64,000 nucleotides of DNA from Saccharibacillus alkalitolerans (GCF_011090185.1 NZ_JAAFGS010000003.1:1-64000); one strand, 5' to 3'. Shown: positions 24,574 through 33,416, counted from the first letter of the stretch. Translations and numbers: made by a program. Notes: a model not told the origin generated them from the letters alone.

Positions 24574-25545
24574 TTATTCGCCGACGGTTTCCAGCTCTTC
24601 AAGCTTTTCTCGAAGATCCGCCGACGAAAAATGCTCGCCGATGAAAACCGCCATGTCGTCCAGCTGCCCTTGCGGCGTAACCTTAATGAAATCCAGCTCC
24701 CGAAACGCGTACTGAAACAGGAAGCGGCTGGCCGTATCGGAAAACGTCAGCAGTCCTTTGGCCCTGTAAATCTCGCGCGGCAGCGAAGCGATCAAGGCCT
24801 CGAAGCGCTCGCTGTCGACCGGACGAGCAAAGCGGTGCGTGTACGAGGTGACATGCTCATGTCCCGAGCCGCCCAACATCGAAAAACGGCCGGCGGATGT
24901 CTTCCTCGGCGTTCCCGCTTCCCGGCTTTCCGGAGTAAAAGCGGTACCCAGCAGCATCCCGAAATCCGCTTCGCAGCGAACGGTGCGGACGACGGGCGCA
25001 TAAGCGTTCCACTCGGCAATCGCGCGTTCCAGTTCTCCGGCTTCCTCCTGGCTTACGCGGTCGATTTTGTTCAGCACGACGACCGAAGCGCAGCGGATCT
25101 GATCCTGCATCAGCGCATAAGTCCGTCCTCCGCGATTGCGGTGCAGTTCGAGCAGATGCGCGGCATCGGCCACCGTAATCAGTCCTTTGATATCGATGCC
25201 CGCATACATGGCCGTTTCGGTCGCCGAATCGAGCAGGTCGATCGGATTCGCCGCCCCCGTCGCTTCGATGACGACGACATCCGGCCGGTCGCGCTCGACC
25301 AGCATCGCCAATTCTCCTGCCAGGTCTTCGCGTACCGTGCAGCAGATACATCCGCCGAGCAGCTCGGCCGTAGGAACCTCCGCTTCGACGAGCAGTCCGT
25401 CGAGATTGACGTCGCCCAGTTCGTTTATAATGACGCCCGGCTTCAAGCCCTGCTCCTGCCAATGGGCGACCAGACGCTGAAGCAGCGTCGTTTTTCCGCT
25501 TCCGAGAAAACCGGACAGCAGATACACCGGTACTTCGTTATGCAT
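24574..25545 (-). CDS. CobW/COG0523-type metallochaperone GTPase
   Basis: G3E GTPases of this family insert metals (zinc, cobalt, others) into client proteins. The 323-residue protein starts MHNEVPVYLLSGFLGSGKTT (Walker A). It has the metal-binding GGCICC motif near 65, Walker B/ EATGAANP near 100, NKID near 160, and a C-terminal CobW domain ending EHFSSADLREKLEELE. The frame is open further upstream, but GGGAGG seven bases before the ATG at 25545 sets the start. The metal cannot be deduced, and the downstream Cys-rich metal-storage gene may hint at copper or zinc. An abutting 16-base direct repeat precedes it. Confidence 0.9.
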   Translation of the reverse strand: MHNEVPVYLLSGFLGSGKTTLLQRLVAHWQEQGLKPGVIINELGDVNLDGLLVEAEVPTAELLGGCICCTVREDLAGELAMLVERDRPDVVVIEATGAANPIDLLDSATETAMYAGIDIKGLITVADAAHLLELHRNRGGRTYALMQDQIRCASVVVLNKIDRVSQEEAGELERAIAEWNAYAPVVRTVRCEADFGMLLGTAFTPESREAGTPRKTSAGRFSMLGGSGHEHVTSYTHRFARPVDSERFEALIASLPREIYRAKGLLTFSDTASRFLFQYAFRELDFIKVTPQGQLDDMAVFIGEHFSSADLREKLEELETVGE

Positions 25546-25593
25546 AGGTAAACCTCCCGTGTCGATCGTTGCCGTTCTCCGGCGGGTTCCGCG

Positions 25594-25625
25594 ATTTTGC
25601 GCGATACGGATTTTGCGCAATACGT
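25594..25625. repeat. Abutting 16-bp tandem direct repeat
   Basis: ATTTTGCGCGATACGG (25594-25609) is followed at once by ATTTTGCGCAATACGT (25610-25625), identical at 14 of 16 positions. It lies about 50 bases upstream of the CobW-type GTPase start. It could be a tandem operator or chance duplication. I recognise no known regulator site (it is not a Zur or CsoR palindrome). Confidence 0.6.
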
Positions 25626-25687
25626 AGCCCGCCCGATGATTGAGTCTACTACACGGCGACGCGGAGCGCAACGGCGAGCGGGAAATG

Positions 25688-26689
25688 TTACGCTTCCGAT
25701 ACTTTCACCAGCTGTCGGCCGACCGCCTGTCCTTTCAAAATGCGGGACAGCGCGTCGGGCAGCTGTTCGAGCGTCAATTCGTGCACGGCCTGCTCGAATA
25801 CGGCATCCGGCTTCCATTCGCCCGCCAGCTTCTTCCATACGTCCAACCGCAGAGGAACCGGGCATTGGACGGAATCGATGCCGGCCAGCGTCACGCCGCG
25901 CAGAATGAACGGATGCACGCTTGTTCCGAAATCCCCGCCGCCCGTAAGGCCCGACAGCGCAAGCACGCCGCGGTAAGCGATCGTCTTCAGGCGCTCCCCC
26001 GTGCCCGCGCCGCCGACCGGGTCGACGATGGCCGCCCAAGTGCCTTTGCCCAGCGGCCCCTTGGACGGCGCCTGCGCCTCCTCGCGGGAAACCGTGCGCG
26101 CAGCGCCCAGCTTCTTCAGCAGCTCCCACTCCTGCTCCTTGCCGCTGCTCGCCGTTACTTCAAAGCCCAACTTCGCCAGAATCGCGACGGCGACGCTGCC
26201 TACGCCGCCCGAAGCGCCGGTAACCAGCACGGGACCGCTGTCCGGCGTAATGCCCGCGCGCAGAATCGCTTCGACGGACATGCCTGCCGTGAAGCCTGCC
26301 GTGCCCAGAATCATCGCTTCGCGCGCGCTCAGTCCCTGCGGCAGTTTGATCAACCAGTCCGCCGGCACTCGGGCCTGTTCGCTGTATCCGCCGAAATGCG
26401 AAACGCCGAGCCCGTAGCCGGTGCACAGCACTTGGTCGCCTGCCGCAAAACGCGAATCTTCCGAAGCGATCACCTCGCCGGCCAGGTCGATGCCGGGAAC
26501 GAACGGATACTCGCGGACGACCCGCCCTTCCTTGATGCTGGCCAGACCGTCTTTATAATTGACGTCGGAATAACGGACGCGAATCAGCACTTCGCCCTGC
26601 GGCAGGTCTTCCGTTCCGATCTCCTTGATCGATCCCGTGACTTTGCCTTCCGATTCCTCCAGCCAGAATGCGCGAAACTTCTCCGTCAT
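25688..26689 (-). CDS. YhdH/YhfP-family zinc-independent quinone oxidoreductase (acrylyl-CoA reductase type)
   Basis: Medium-chain dehydrogenase/reductase that uses NADPH; relatives (AcuI/YhdH) reduce acrylyl-CoA or quinones. The 333-residue protein has the GroES-like N-terminal domain with SDVNYKDGLA and PGIDLAGEV. The NADPH-binding motif GASGGVGSVAVAIL lies near 155-168. The end LKGQAVGRQLVKV is typical of the subfamily. There are no structural-zinc cysteines, as expected. GAGGAGAGAAC precedes the ATG. Its neighbours give no pathway clue. Confidence 0.92.
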   Translation of the reverse strand: MTEKFRAFWLEESEGKVTGSIKEIGTEDLPQGEVLIRVRYSDVNYKDGLASIKEGRVVREYPFVPGIDLAGEVIASEDSRFAAGDQVLCTGYGLGVSHFGGYSEQARVPADWLIKLPQGLSAREAMILGTAGFTAGMSVEAILRAGITPDSGPVLVTGASGGVGSVAVAILAKLGFEVTASSGKEQEWELLKKLGAARTVSREEAQAPSKGPLGKGTWAAIVDPVGGAGTGERLKTIAYRGVLALSGLTGGGDFGTSVHPFILRGVTLAGIDSVQCPVPLRLDVWKKLAGEWKPDAVFEQAVHELTLEQLPDALSRILKGQAVGRQLVKVSEA

Positions 26690-26849
26690 GTTCTCTCCTC
26701 CAATATCTTTTTTTCGGTAAGCCGGACCCGCCCGGCCTCTTCCTTTTCATCCTACTCCAATGAATATCCGAATGCCAGCCGCTCGGCAAGAGACCGGGAA
26801 AGGCCGTCCGTCATCCGCGCTCCGTTCCGGCGTTAACCGCGCAGCGCAA

Positions 26850-26876
26850 AGCGGCCGGTAAAAGGTACCGGCCGCT
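26850..26876 (-). terminator. GC-rich hairpin after the PFOR operon
   Basis: AGCGGCCGGT with ACCGGCCGCT forms a 10-bp stem, followed on the minus strand by only a short T run. It is the only candidate terminator after the pyruvate:ferredoxin oxidoreductase genes. Confidence 0.55.
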
Positions 26877-26914
26877 CGGTCGTCAAGCCGCCTGACGGCG
26901 GGTTCGTGCAATCA

Positions 26915-29221
26915 TTAAAGATCCGGATGTTCGTGCTTGGCTTTCAAGCGGTTCCAGCGCAGTTCGACTTCGCGTTCGAACTCCCGAAGCGCCGCTTCGT
27001 TTTCCGGCTTCAGCAGATGGCGGGTCTTGCCCATTCTCTTCAGCCAATCGGAAACCGGCACTTTTTTGTTCTTCTCCTCCGGATTGTACGTGATCGTCGT
27101 AATCCCCTGTTCGACTTCGTACAGCGGGAAGAAGTTGGAGCTGACGGCCGCATCGACGATGTTGGCTCCCTGGTCGTCCGGCGACATCCAGTTCAGCGGA
27201 CAGGCGATCAGAATTTTGCCGTAGACCAGACCGGCGTTCTGCGCGTACCACTGAGCTTTCGCCGCCTTCTTGACCAGATCCTGCGGAAACGCCTCGCTGC
27301 CGGTAAAGACGTACGGGATCCCAGTCGCCGCCATGATCTGCGCCGTATCCTTATGATGGAACGCTTTGCCCTGCTGCGCTCTGCCGACTCCCGACGTGGA
27401 CGTGCGGTGGCCGAGCGGCGTGGAGTAAGACAGTTGGGCTCCCGTGTTCATATACCCTTCGTTGTCGTATTCGACGATGATCATCCGATGTCCTCGCAGG
27501 GCGGCGCCGATCGCCGGACCCATGCCGATATCCATTCCTCCGTCGCCCGTTACCATGACAAACGTGAAATCTTCCCGCAGTCCGAGCCCTTCGAACTCGC
27601 CGCGCCGTTTGCGTTCCCAGAACATTTCGACGAGACCCGACAGCGTCGCCGCACCGTTTTGGAACAAATTGTGCAGATATGTCGCTTTATGCGAAGAATG
27701 CGGGTACCCCGTCGTCGTAACCATCGCGCAGCCGGTATGGAACAGCGTCACGATATCGCCTTCGATGCCTTTGAAGAACAGCTCGAGACCCGAGAAAATG
27801 CCGCATCCCGGGCAGGCGCCGTGTCCGGGTGCAAGCCGTTTCGGCTTTTTCGTCAGCGAACGCAGCGGCGGAATTTTGACGGCAAGTTTGCCGCTCTCCG
27901 CGTTCGGCGTCACGGTGATGAGGCCGGTCTTAAGATCGTCGAAGTTCAATGGCTTGAGCAGCCGCTTCGGCGCCTTCGAAGGGTCGCCGGGCGTATGGCC
28001 GTAGAAATCGAACGGAACCGATACGGACCGCTTTCCGGCCGCTTCGATCGCCAGTTCGAAGAAATGGCGGCCGTCCTCGGCCTTGAATTCTTTGCCGCCG
28101 AGACCGTATACGCGGCCCACGACCTGCGTATCCCGGTTGCCGTGCGTGAACAGCGCGGCCTTGATCTCGTTCAGCATATTGCCGCCGTGAGCGCCGCACG
28201 AATCGGCCCGGTCCCCGACCGTAATCGCCCGGACGTTTTTCAGCGCTTCGGCGATTTGCCGCTGCGGGAACGGACGAATCATGTTCGGCGCGATCGCTCC
28301 CGCCTTGATTCCCTGCAGGCGCAGCTCGTCCACCACGTCCTTGATCGTTTCGGAAGCGGAATTCATCAGGAATACCGCCACTTCGGCGTCTTCCATCCGG
28401 TATAGGTCGAGCACGGGATAATCCCGCCCCGTCAGTTTCTTGTACTCCGCCGAGATACGCTCGAAGACGCCTTCCGCACGGTACATGGCCTGCGAAAGCT
28501 GATAGCGGTTGTTGATATAATCCGGTTCGTTCATGTAAGGTCCGATGGTGATCGGATTGTCGCGGTCCAGCGCGTTCGCGAAGCCTTCCGGCGGATTCTC
28601 GCCGACGAACGCCAATACATCCGCCCGATCTTCGAACGTCTGCACGCGGCGCTTCTGGTGCGACGTGAAATAGCCGTCGTACGCCACCATGACCGGCAGG
28701 CGGACTTCCGGATCTTCGGCCAGCTTGAGCGCCATCAAATTCATGTCGTACACCGCCTGCGGATCGCGGCACATCAAGATCGGCCAACCCGTGTTCAGGG
28801 CAAAGTACAGGTCCGAATGATCGCCGTGAATATTCAGCGGTCCCGACACCGAACGGCAGACCAGATTGAGCACCATCGGGAACCGCGTACCCGACTGAAC
28901 GGGCATTTGTTCCATCATATATAAATATCCCTGGGCGCTCGTCGCGTTGAATACCCGGCCGCCGCCGGTCGACGCTCCGTAGCAGATGCCCGCCGAGCTG
29001 TGTTCGCCGTCCGAAGGGACAAGGCGAATACCGTGCTTGCCTTCCGTCTTCATCAGATCCAGATGCTGCGCCACTTCGGTCGAAGGCGAGATCGGGAAGT
29101 ACCCCATGATGTGATAGTCGATTTGGTGCGCGGCGTAAGCGGCCATCTCGTTGCCCGATTCGTAGACCATCCGCTGCTTGACGCGGCCGGCCGGGATTTC
29201 CTTGGAATAATCGATTGCCAT
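26915..29221 (-). CDS. Pyruvate (2-oxoacid):ferredoxin oxidoreductase, fused alpha-beta subunit
   Basis: Converts pyruvate (or another 2-oxoacid) and CoA to acyl-CoA, CO2 and reduced ferredoxin. The 768-residue protein joins two subunits. The alpha part has GYFPISPSTEVAQ and the transketolase pyrimidine domain (1-430). The beta part has GHGACPGCG near 470, and the ThDP-binding GDGGMDIGMG near 563. The C-terminus is highly charged. AAGGAAGGG precedes the ATG, 29 bases after the stop of the gamma-delta gene. The enzyme is oxygen-sensitive in most organisms, which fits the Fnr-like box upstream. Pyruvate is the likeliest substrate, but specificity is not certain. Confidence 0.93.
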   Translation of the reverse strand: MAIDYSKEIPAGRVKQRMVYESGNEMAAYAAHQIDYHIMGYFPISPSTEVAQHLDLMKTEGKHGIRLVPSDGEHSSAGICYGASTGGGRVFNATSAQGYLYMMEQMPVQSGTRFPMVLNLVCRSVSGPLNIHGDHSDLYFALNTGWPILMCRDPQAVYDMNLMALKLAEDPEVRLPVMVAYDGYFTSHQKRRVQTFEDRADVLAFVGENPPEGFANALDRDNPITIGPYMNEPDYINNRYQLSQAMYRAEGVFERISAEYKKLTGRDYPVLDLYRMEDAEVAVFLMNSASETIKDVVDELRLQGIKAGAIAPNMIRPFPQRQIAEALKNVRAITVGDRADSCGAHGGNMLNEIKAALFTHGNRDTQVVGRVYGLGGKEFKAEDGRHFFELAIEAAGKRSVSVPFDFYGHTPGDPSKAPKRLLKPLNFDDLKTGLITVTPNAESGKLAVKIPPLRSLTKKPKRLAPGHGACPGCGIFSGLELFFKGIEGDIVTLFHTGCAMVTTTGYPHSSHKATYLHNLFQNGAATLSGLVEMFWERKRRGEFEGLGLREDFTFVMVTGDGGMDIGMGPAIGAALRGHRMIIVEYDNEGYMNTGAQLSYSTPLGHRTSTSGVGRAQQGKAFHHKDTAQIMAATGIPYVFTGSEAFPQDLVKKAAKAQWYAQNAGLVYGKILIACPLNWMSPDDQGANIVDAAVSSNFFPLYEVEQGITTITYNPEEKNKKVPVSDWLKRMGKTRHLLKPENEAALREFEREVELRWNRLKAKHEHPDL

Positions 29222-29250
29222 GCTTTTCCCTTCCTTTCAGTCGCTCTTCA

Positions 29251-30246
29251 TCAAGCTTCGGCGAAATCGAACCGATGTCGGACCCGATTTGCCGCGGCAT
29301 AACCTTCCTGCTCGAGCATCCGCGACAGCGAATCCGTCGGACAGGCTTCGACGCACTTCAGACAGCCTTTGCAGTATTGATAATCGATGCCCTGCAGCAC
29401 CATCTGCATACGGCCGCGCTTATCCGGCTGCTCTTCCCAGACGAAACAGAGGTCCGGGCAGGCCGTGTCGCACTGCGCGCAGTTGATGCAGGTCGCCTGG
29501 TCGAAGGCGGGCAGCATGCCCGAGCGCGAAATGCTGAGATCTTTGAGCAGGCTGCTGCCCGGCGTGACGATCATGCCGCCGAGCGGCTGGTTCGTATAAC
29601 CGAGAGGACTTTCGCCCGTTTGGACCGCGGACTCCCGCCTTCCCGCCGGCATATCCAGAAGTTCGATCTCCGTATATCCGCGTTCGAATACCCGCACCGC
29701 CTGCTCGACCGCCTGCGGATATTTTTTGCCGAGCGACTTGGCGATCACGTCTTTCATGAATTCCGGGTCCAGGAAGCCGCATGTTCGGAACAATCCGCCG
29801 AGCATCGCCATGTTGACCCGATTCTTCTCCTCGAGCGCGATGCGCGTCGCGTCGAGCACGGCTACCCTGCAGCCGTTCAAACCCGCTTCCTCCGCGACCT
29901 GCAGGGCGGAGCGCGCCGAGTTGACCAGCACGATACCGCCGGGCAGAACACCGGAAGCCGCGCCCGATTTCAATAGATTTTCATGAAAAACGCCGATCAC
30001 GTGAGGATGTTCGATCGGCGACGTATCTCGTATCGGCGTACCGAACTCGCAGAAACGGATATGGGCTTTCACCGGCGATCCCTTTTTCTCCGAACCGTAC
30101 GACGAGAAACTGACTCCGTCCATATCCGCTCCGACAATCCCGGCTTCGGCCAGCATTTTGCCGGCCAGATTGGCGCCGAGTCCCCCGATCGATTCCAGAC
30201 GGATTTCGAAAAAGCCCCGTTTATTTACTTCAGGCAGTACCGCCAC
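29251..30246 (-). CDS. Pyruvate:ferredoxin oxidoreductase, fused gamma-delta subunit
   Basis: The 331-residue partner of the alpha-beta protein. Residues 1-190 are the gamma domain (GFFEIRLESIGGLGANLAGK, FSSYGSEKKGSPVKAHIRF). Residues 240-315 form a delta-type ferredoxin domain. It has two [4Fe-4S] motifs, CINCAQCDTACP and CKGCLKCVEACP, which wire electrons to ferredoxin. The start is GTG, fixed by GGAGGGGG eight bases upstream. It is the promoter-proximal gene of the operon. Confidence 0.92.
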   Translation of the reverse strand: MAVLPEVNKRGFFEIRLESIGGLGANLAGKMLAEAGIVGADMDGVSFSSYGSEKKGSPVKAHIRFCEFGTPIRDTSPIEHPHVIGVFHENLLKSGAASGVLPGGIVLVNSARSALQVAEEAGLNGCRVAVLDATRIALEEKNRVNMAMLGGLFRTCGFLDPEFMKDVIAKSLGKKYPQAVEQAVRVFERGYTEIELLDMPAGRRESAVQTGESPLGYTNQPLGGMIVTPGSSLLKDLSISRSGMLPAFDQATCINCAQCDTACPDLCFVWEEQPDKRGRMQMVLQGIDYQYCKGCLKCVEACPTDSLSRMLEQEGYAAANRVRHRFDFAEA

Positions 30247-30275
30247 ACTTTTTCCCCCTCCGCATTTTGTTTTAA

Positions 30276-30317
30276 ATTTAACAATTTACATAGGGTGTCA
30301 CTGTAATAAATATCACA
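30276..30317 (-). promoter_or_regulatory. PFOR promoter with Fnr-like box
   Basis: TGTGATATTTATTACA (30302-30317, minus strand) matches the Fnr/CRP consensus TGTGAnnnnnnTCACA with one mismatch. A -10 TTAAAT lies at 30276-30281. The predicted start point, near 30268, puts the box centre at about -41.5, the class II activator position. No -35 hexamer is needed in that arrangement. The regulator is inferred. Confidence 0.6.
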
Positions 30318-30345
30318 TGCGGCAGCCGCTCAGGGACAAAGCGCG

Positions 30346-30383
30346 CAAAAAAGCGGGATCTCCCTGAGGAGATCCCGCTTTCC
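30346..30383. terminator. Bidirectional intrinsic terminator
   Basis: AAAGCGGGATCTCC and GGAGATCCCGCTTT form a 14-bp perfect stem around CTGA with flanking A/T tracts. It ends the pncB transcript ahead of the PFOR promoter. Confidence 0.9.
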
Positions 30384-30424
30384 GTGCAGCCGTCCATTTT
30401 CCCCCGACTCTTCCGTTCCGATCT

Positions 30425-31891
30425 TCAGCCTTCCTGCGGCGCTTCCGTCTCTTCCATATACCGGTCGATCAGGCTCTGCTTGAGCTTCCAGGCTTTCTCG
30501 CTGATGTTGACGCGGTAAATTTCCGGATTCAGCTTGCGGAGATACTGCGGCCAGAACAGATCCAACTGCGAAGCATGATAGTCGCGAATCTCGTCCAGCG
30601 AAGGCAGATCGTACACCAGCCGGCCGTCTTCGAAGATCGGCACGAGCATGCTCAATGCATCATAATTTTTCACGTAACGGCGAATGTACGTATGCAGCGG
30701 ATTGAACAGCTTCAGCTGACGTCCTTCGCGCGGCTCTTCCTCTTCCGGGAAGCAGATATAATCGGCGATCGCTTTGCCGGTTCCGCGATCCACGATCCGG
30801 TAAACGTCTTTTTTCCCCGGCGTCGTGACTTTTTCGGGATTGGCCGAAATTTTGATCGTCGGTTCCATCTTTCCGTCCACTTCGCGCTGTACGAGCTTGT
30901 ATACGCCGCCGAGCGAAGGTTGGTCATGCGCCGTGATCAGCTGCGTGCCGACGCCCCAGACGTCGATACGCGCATCCTGCATTTTCAGCTCCGTAATGGT
31001 GTTCTCGTCCAGATCGTTCGAAGCGACGATTTTGACGTACTCCAGGCCCGCTTCGTCCAGCATTTTGCGCGCTTCGATCGACAGGTAAGCGAGGTCCCCG
31101 CTGTCCAGCCGGATCGAATTCAGCCGCTTGCCGCGTTGTTCCAGCTTCTTCGCCGTGCGGATGGCGTTGGGTACGCCGCTGTTCAGCGTGTCGAACGTAT
31201 CGACGAGCAGCGTCGAGCCGTCCGGAAGCACTTCCGCGTATTTGTCGAACGCTTCCTGCTCGCTTTCGAAGCTCTGCACCCAGGAATGGGCATGCGTCCC
31301 TTTGGTCGGAATGCCGAAGCGCTTGCCGGCCATCATGTTCGACGTCGCGTGGAACCCGGCCACATAAGCGGCGCGCGCCCCCCATACGGCGGCATCCGCT
31401 TCCTGAGCCCGGCGCGTTCCGAACTCGAGCAGCGTGTCGCCGTCCGCCGCCTGCTTGATGCGGGCAGCTTTCGTGGCAATCAACGTCTGGAAATTCATGA
31501 AGTTCAGCAGCGCCGTCTCGACGAGCTGCGCTTCGAAAATGGTGCCTTCCACGCGAACCAAAGGCTCGTTCGGAAACACGACGGCTCCTTCGCGCATGGA
31601 GTGGATGCTGCCGGAAAAGCGGAACGTGCGCAGCTCCTCCAGGAAACGGGGATCGTAGTTTTCTTCTTGTTCCGACAGATAACGGATATCGTCCTCATGG
31701 AAACGAAGGTTCGATACGTAATTCACAATCCGTTCCAGGCCCGCGTAGACCGCATAGCCGTTGCCGAACGGCAGCGAACGGAAGTAAGCCTCGAATACCG
31801 CGCGGCGCGTATGCGTGCCGTTTGCCCAATGGGCGTACATCATGTTGATCTGATATTTGTCCGTATGTAAAGCCATACCTGGCGTCTCCAT
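30425..31891 (-). CDS. pncB: Nicotinate phosphoribosyltransferase
   Basis: Joins nicotinate to PRPP, giving nicotinate mononucleotide, the second step of NAD salvage. The 488-residue protein starts METPGMALHTDKYQINMMYA. It has the family segments FEFGTRRAQEADAAVWGARAA (near 155-175, phosphoribosyl binding) and the IRLDSGDLAYLS motif near 260. GVGTQLITAHDQPSLGGVYKLV lies near 320. AGGAGGAG seven bases before the ATG at 31891 supports that start. It is the last gene of nrtR-pncA-pncB, 98 bases after pncA. Its product acts on the nicotinate made by PncA. Confidence 0.96.
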   Translation of the reverse strand: METPGMALHTDKYQINMMYAHWANGTHTRRAVFEAYFRSLPFGNGYAVYAGLERIVNYVSNLRFHEDDIRYLSEQEENYDPRFLEELRTFRFSGSIHSMREGAVVFPNEPLVRVEGTIFEAQLVETALLNFMNFQTLIATKAARIKQAADGDTLLEFGTRRAQEADAAVWGARAAYVAGFHATSNMMAGKRFGIPTKGTHAHSWVQSFESEQEAFDKYAEVLPDGSTLLVDTFDTLNSGVPNAIRTAKKLEQRGKRLNSIRLDSGDLAYLSIEARKMLDEAGLEYVKIVASNDLDENTITELKMQDARIDVWGVGTQLITAHDQPSLGGVYKLVQREVDGKMEPTIKISANPEKVTTPGKKDVYRIVDRGTGKAIADYICFPEEEEPREGRQLKLFNPLHTYIRRYVKNYDALSMLVPIFEDGRLVYDLPSLDEIRDYHASQLDLFWPQYLRKLNPEIYRVNISEKAWKLKQSLIDRYMEETEAPQEG

Positions 31892-31909
31892 ACCGTCTCC
31901 TCCTCCGAT

Positions 31910-31960
31910 GCCGGATGGAAGGCCGCGCGGCCGTTTCTGGCGCGCGGTATTCCATCCGGC
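31910..31960. repeat. Long imperfect hairpin between pncA and pncB
   Basis: GCCGGATGGAA (31910-31920) pairs with TTCCATCCGGC (31950-31960), and an inner CCGCGC/GCGCGG stem extends it. There is no T run, so it is not a clear terminator. It may act as an mRNA processing or stability element between the two genes. Confidence 0.55.
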
Positions 31961-31989
31961 AGTGAATAAATTCCCGTCGGTTTCCGTGT

Positions 31990-32529
31990 TTATTCCTTTA
32001 CGACCTTCGCGCCGAGACTCGTCTTAAAATGTCCCAGCGCCCAATCGTGTCCCGCCATGTCGAAGCTGGCGACCGCGTCCTCGTGCACCACGATGTCGAA
32101 ACCGAGGTTATAGGCGTCGACCGCGGTATGGAGCACGCAGATATCGGTACATACGCCGATCAGATGCAGTTCCGTAATGCCTCGCGCGCGCAGACGGATC
32201 GCCAGGTCGGTTCCGGCGAAGGCGCTGTATCTTGTCTTGTCCATCCAATAAATAGCCGATTCGTGCTCGGCGTAAACGTCTTTCAGTCGGCCGTACAGCG
32301 CCCGGCCTTCCGTCCCGCGAATGTTGTGCGGTGGAAAAAGGCTGTTCTCCGGGTGATACGAATCGTTCTCGTCATGCAGGTCGACCGCCATGACCACATA
32401 ATCGCCGTTCGAGACGAACCGCTCGGTCAGCCCGGCGATCCGTTCTTCGATAGCGATTCCCGGCTCGCCTACCGGCAGCTTTCCGTCCACAAAATCGTTC
32501 GTATAATCGATTACGATCAGAGCTTTCAT
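31990..32529 (-). CDS. pncA: Nicotinamidase
   Basis: Cysteine hydrolase that deamidates nicotinamide to nicotinate, the first salvage step before PncB. The 179-residue isochorismatase-fold protein has the catalytic Asp in IDYTNDF near residue 8 and metal ligands in DLHDENDSYH near 51-60. The nucleophile Cys is in GVCTDICV near 130. AGGAGGAG precedes the ATG. It lies between nrtR and pncB in the same direction. Confidence 0.94.
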   Translation of the reverse strand: MKALIVIDYTNDFVDGKLPVGEPGIAIEERIAGLTERFVSNGDYVVMAVDLHDENDSYHPENSLFPPHNIRGTEGRALYGRLKDVYAEHESAIYWMDKTRYSAFAGTDLAIRLRARGITELHLIGVCTDICVLHTAVDAYNLGFDIVVHEDAVASFDMAGHDWALGHFKTSLGAKVVKE

Positions 32530-32584
32530 CGAAACTCCTCCTTGTCGGGCCGCGCAGGCGCAGGCTTATGCGAATCGGAATCCG

Positions 32585-33367
32585 TCAGGAATAAATCGAC
32601 AGGCGCGGCACATTGTCCAAAAACCGGTACAGCTGCGCCGGCCGCTGCGAGTACTGGTTCGAGCTGACCGGAACTCCGTTTTCGTCGCGAACTTCTTCCA
32701 GAATGCCCTTGCGGCTTCGGGTAGAAGTGATCTTCCGGATAAAATTCGGTTCCTCGAAATCCGGGACGACCGCCTTGATGACCTGATACAGCTCGCTCAG
32801 CGTAAATTCCTGGGGCAAAAACTTGCGGGCGATCGTCGTCTGCAGCATTTTCTCCTGGATTCTGCCGTAAGCTTCCGCGATAATGTCCCGATGATCGAAG
32901 CCCAGGTCAAGCTCTTCCAGCGCTTCTTCGATTGTGAACAATCCCACTTCTTCGGCGTCGTCCGCGGCCTGGCGCTTCTCCAGCACTTCTTCTTCCACCA
33001 GCGCGAAAAAGGCATGCGAGATGATCCACCCTCTCGGGTCGCGTCCGGGCTTGCTGTACACGCTCAGATATTCCAGATGACGGCCGACGACGCCGGTCTC
33101 TTCCTTGAGTTCCCGCATCGCCGTTTCGTACAGCGATTCGTCTTCGCGCGAGAATCCGCCCGGCAGCGCCCATTTGCCGGCAAACGGCCAAGAGCGCCGG
33201 CGAATCAGCATCACGCGCAGATCCCGCAGCGGAAGCGTCTTGGTCACGGTCTTGCGCTCGCGCTTCGTCAGGGTAAACATCACGATATCCGCCGGCGCTC
33301 CGTCCGGCGTCCGGTACTTCTTCGCATCGTACTTCGCTTGCTTGTCTTGTTCGTTTTGTTCGTTCAT
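32585..33367 (-). CDS. nrtR: NrtR-type NUDIX regulator of NAD metabolism
   Basis: NrtR proteins combine a NUDIX ligand-sensing domain with a winged-helix DNA-binding domain and repress NAD salvage genes, responding to ADP-ribose. The NUDIX box GFSREDESLYETAMRELKEE is complete. The C-terminal 90 residues contain the winged helix (FTLSELYQVIKAV, FIRKITSTRSRKGILEEV). Position as first gene before pncA-pncB strongly supports the call over a plain hydrolase. The frame is open from 33439, but that lies at the promoter. The ATG at 33367 with GGTGA upstream is my choice, though a start a few codons earlier is possible. Confidence 0.85.
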   Translation of the reverse strand: MNEQNEQDKQAKYDAKKYRTPDGAPADIVMFTLTKRERKTVTKTLPLRDLRVMLIRRRSWPFAGKWALPGGFSREDESLYETAMRELKEETGVVGRHLEYLSVYSKPGRDPRGWIISHAFFALVEEEVLEKRQAADDAEEVGLFTIEEALEELDLGFDHRDIIAEAYGRIQEKMLQTTIARKFLPQEFTLSELYQVIKAVVPDFEEPNFIRKITSTRSRKGILEEVRDENGVPVSSNQYSQRPAQLYRFLDNVPRLSIYS

Positions 33368-33416
33368 CGGCATCACCATCGCAGCATTTGATAAAAGCGT
33401 TATACAAGTTCCAAAT

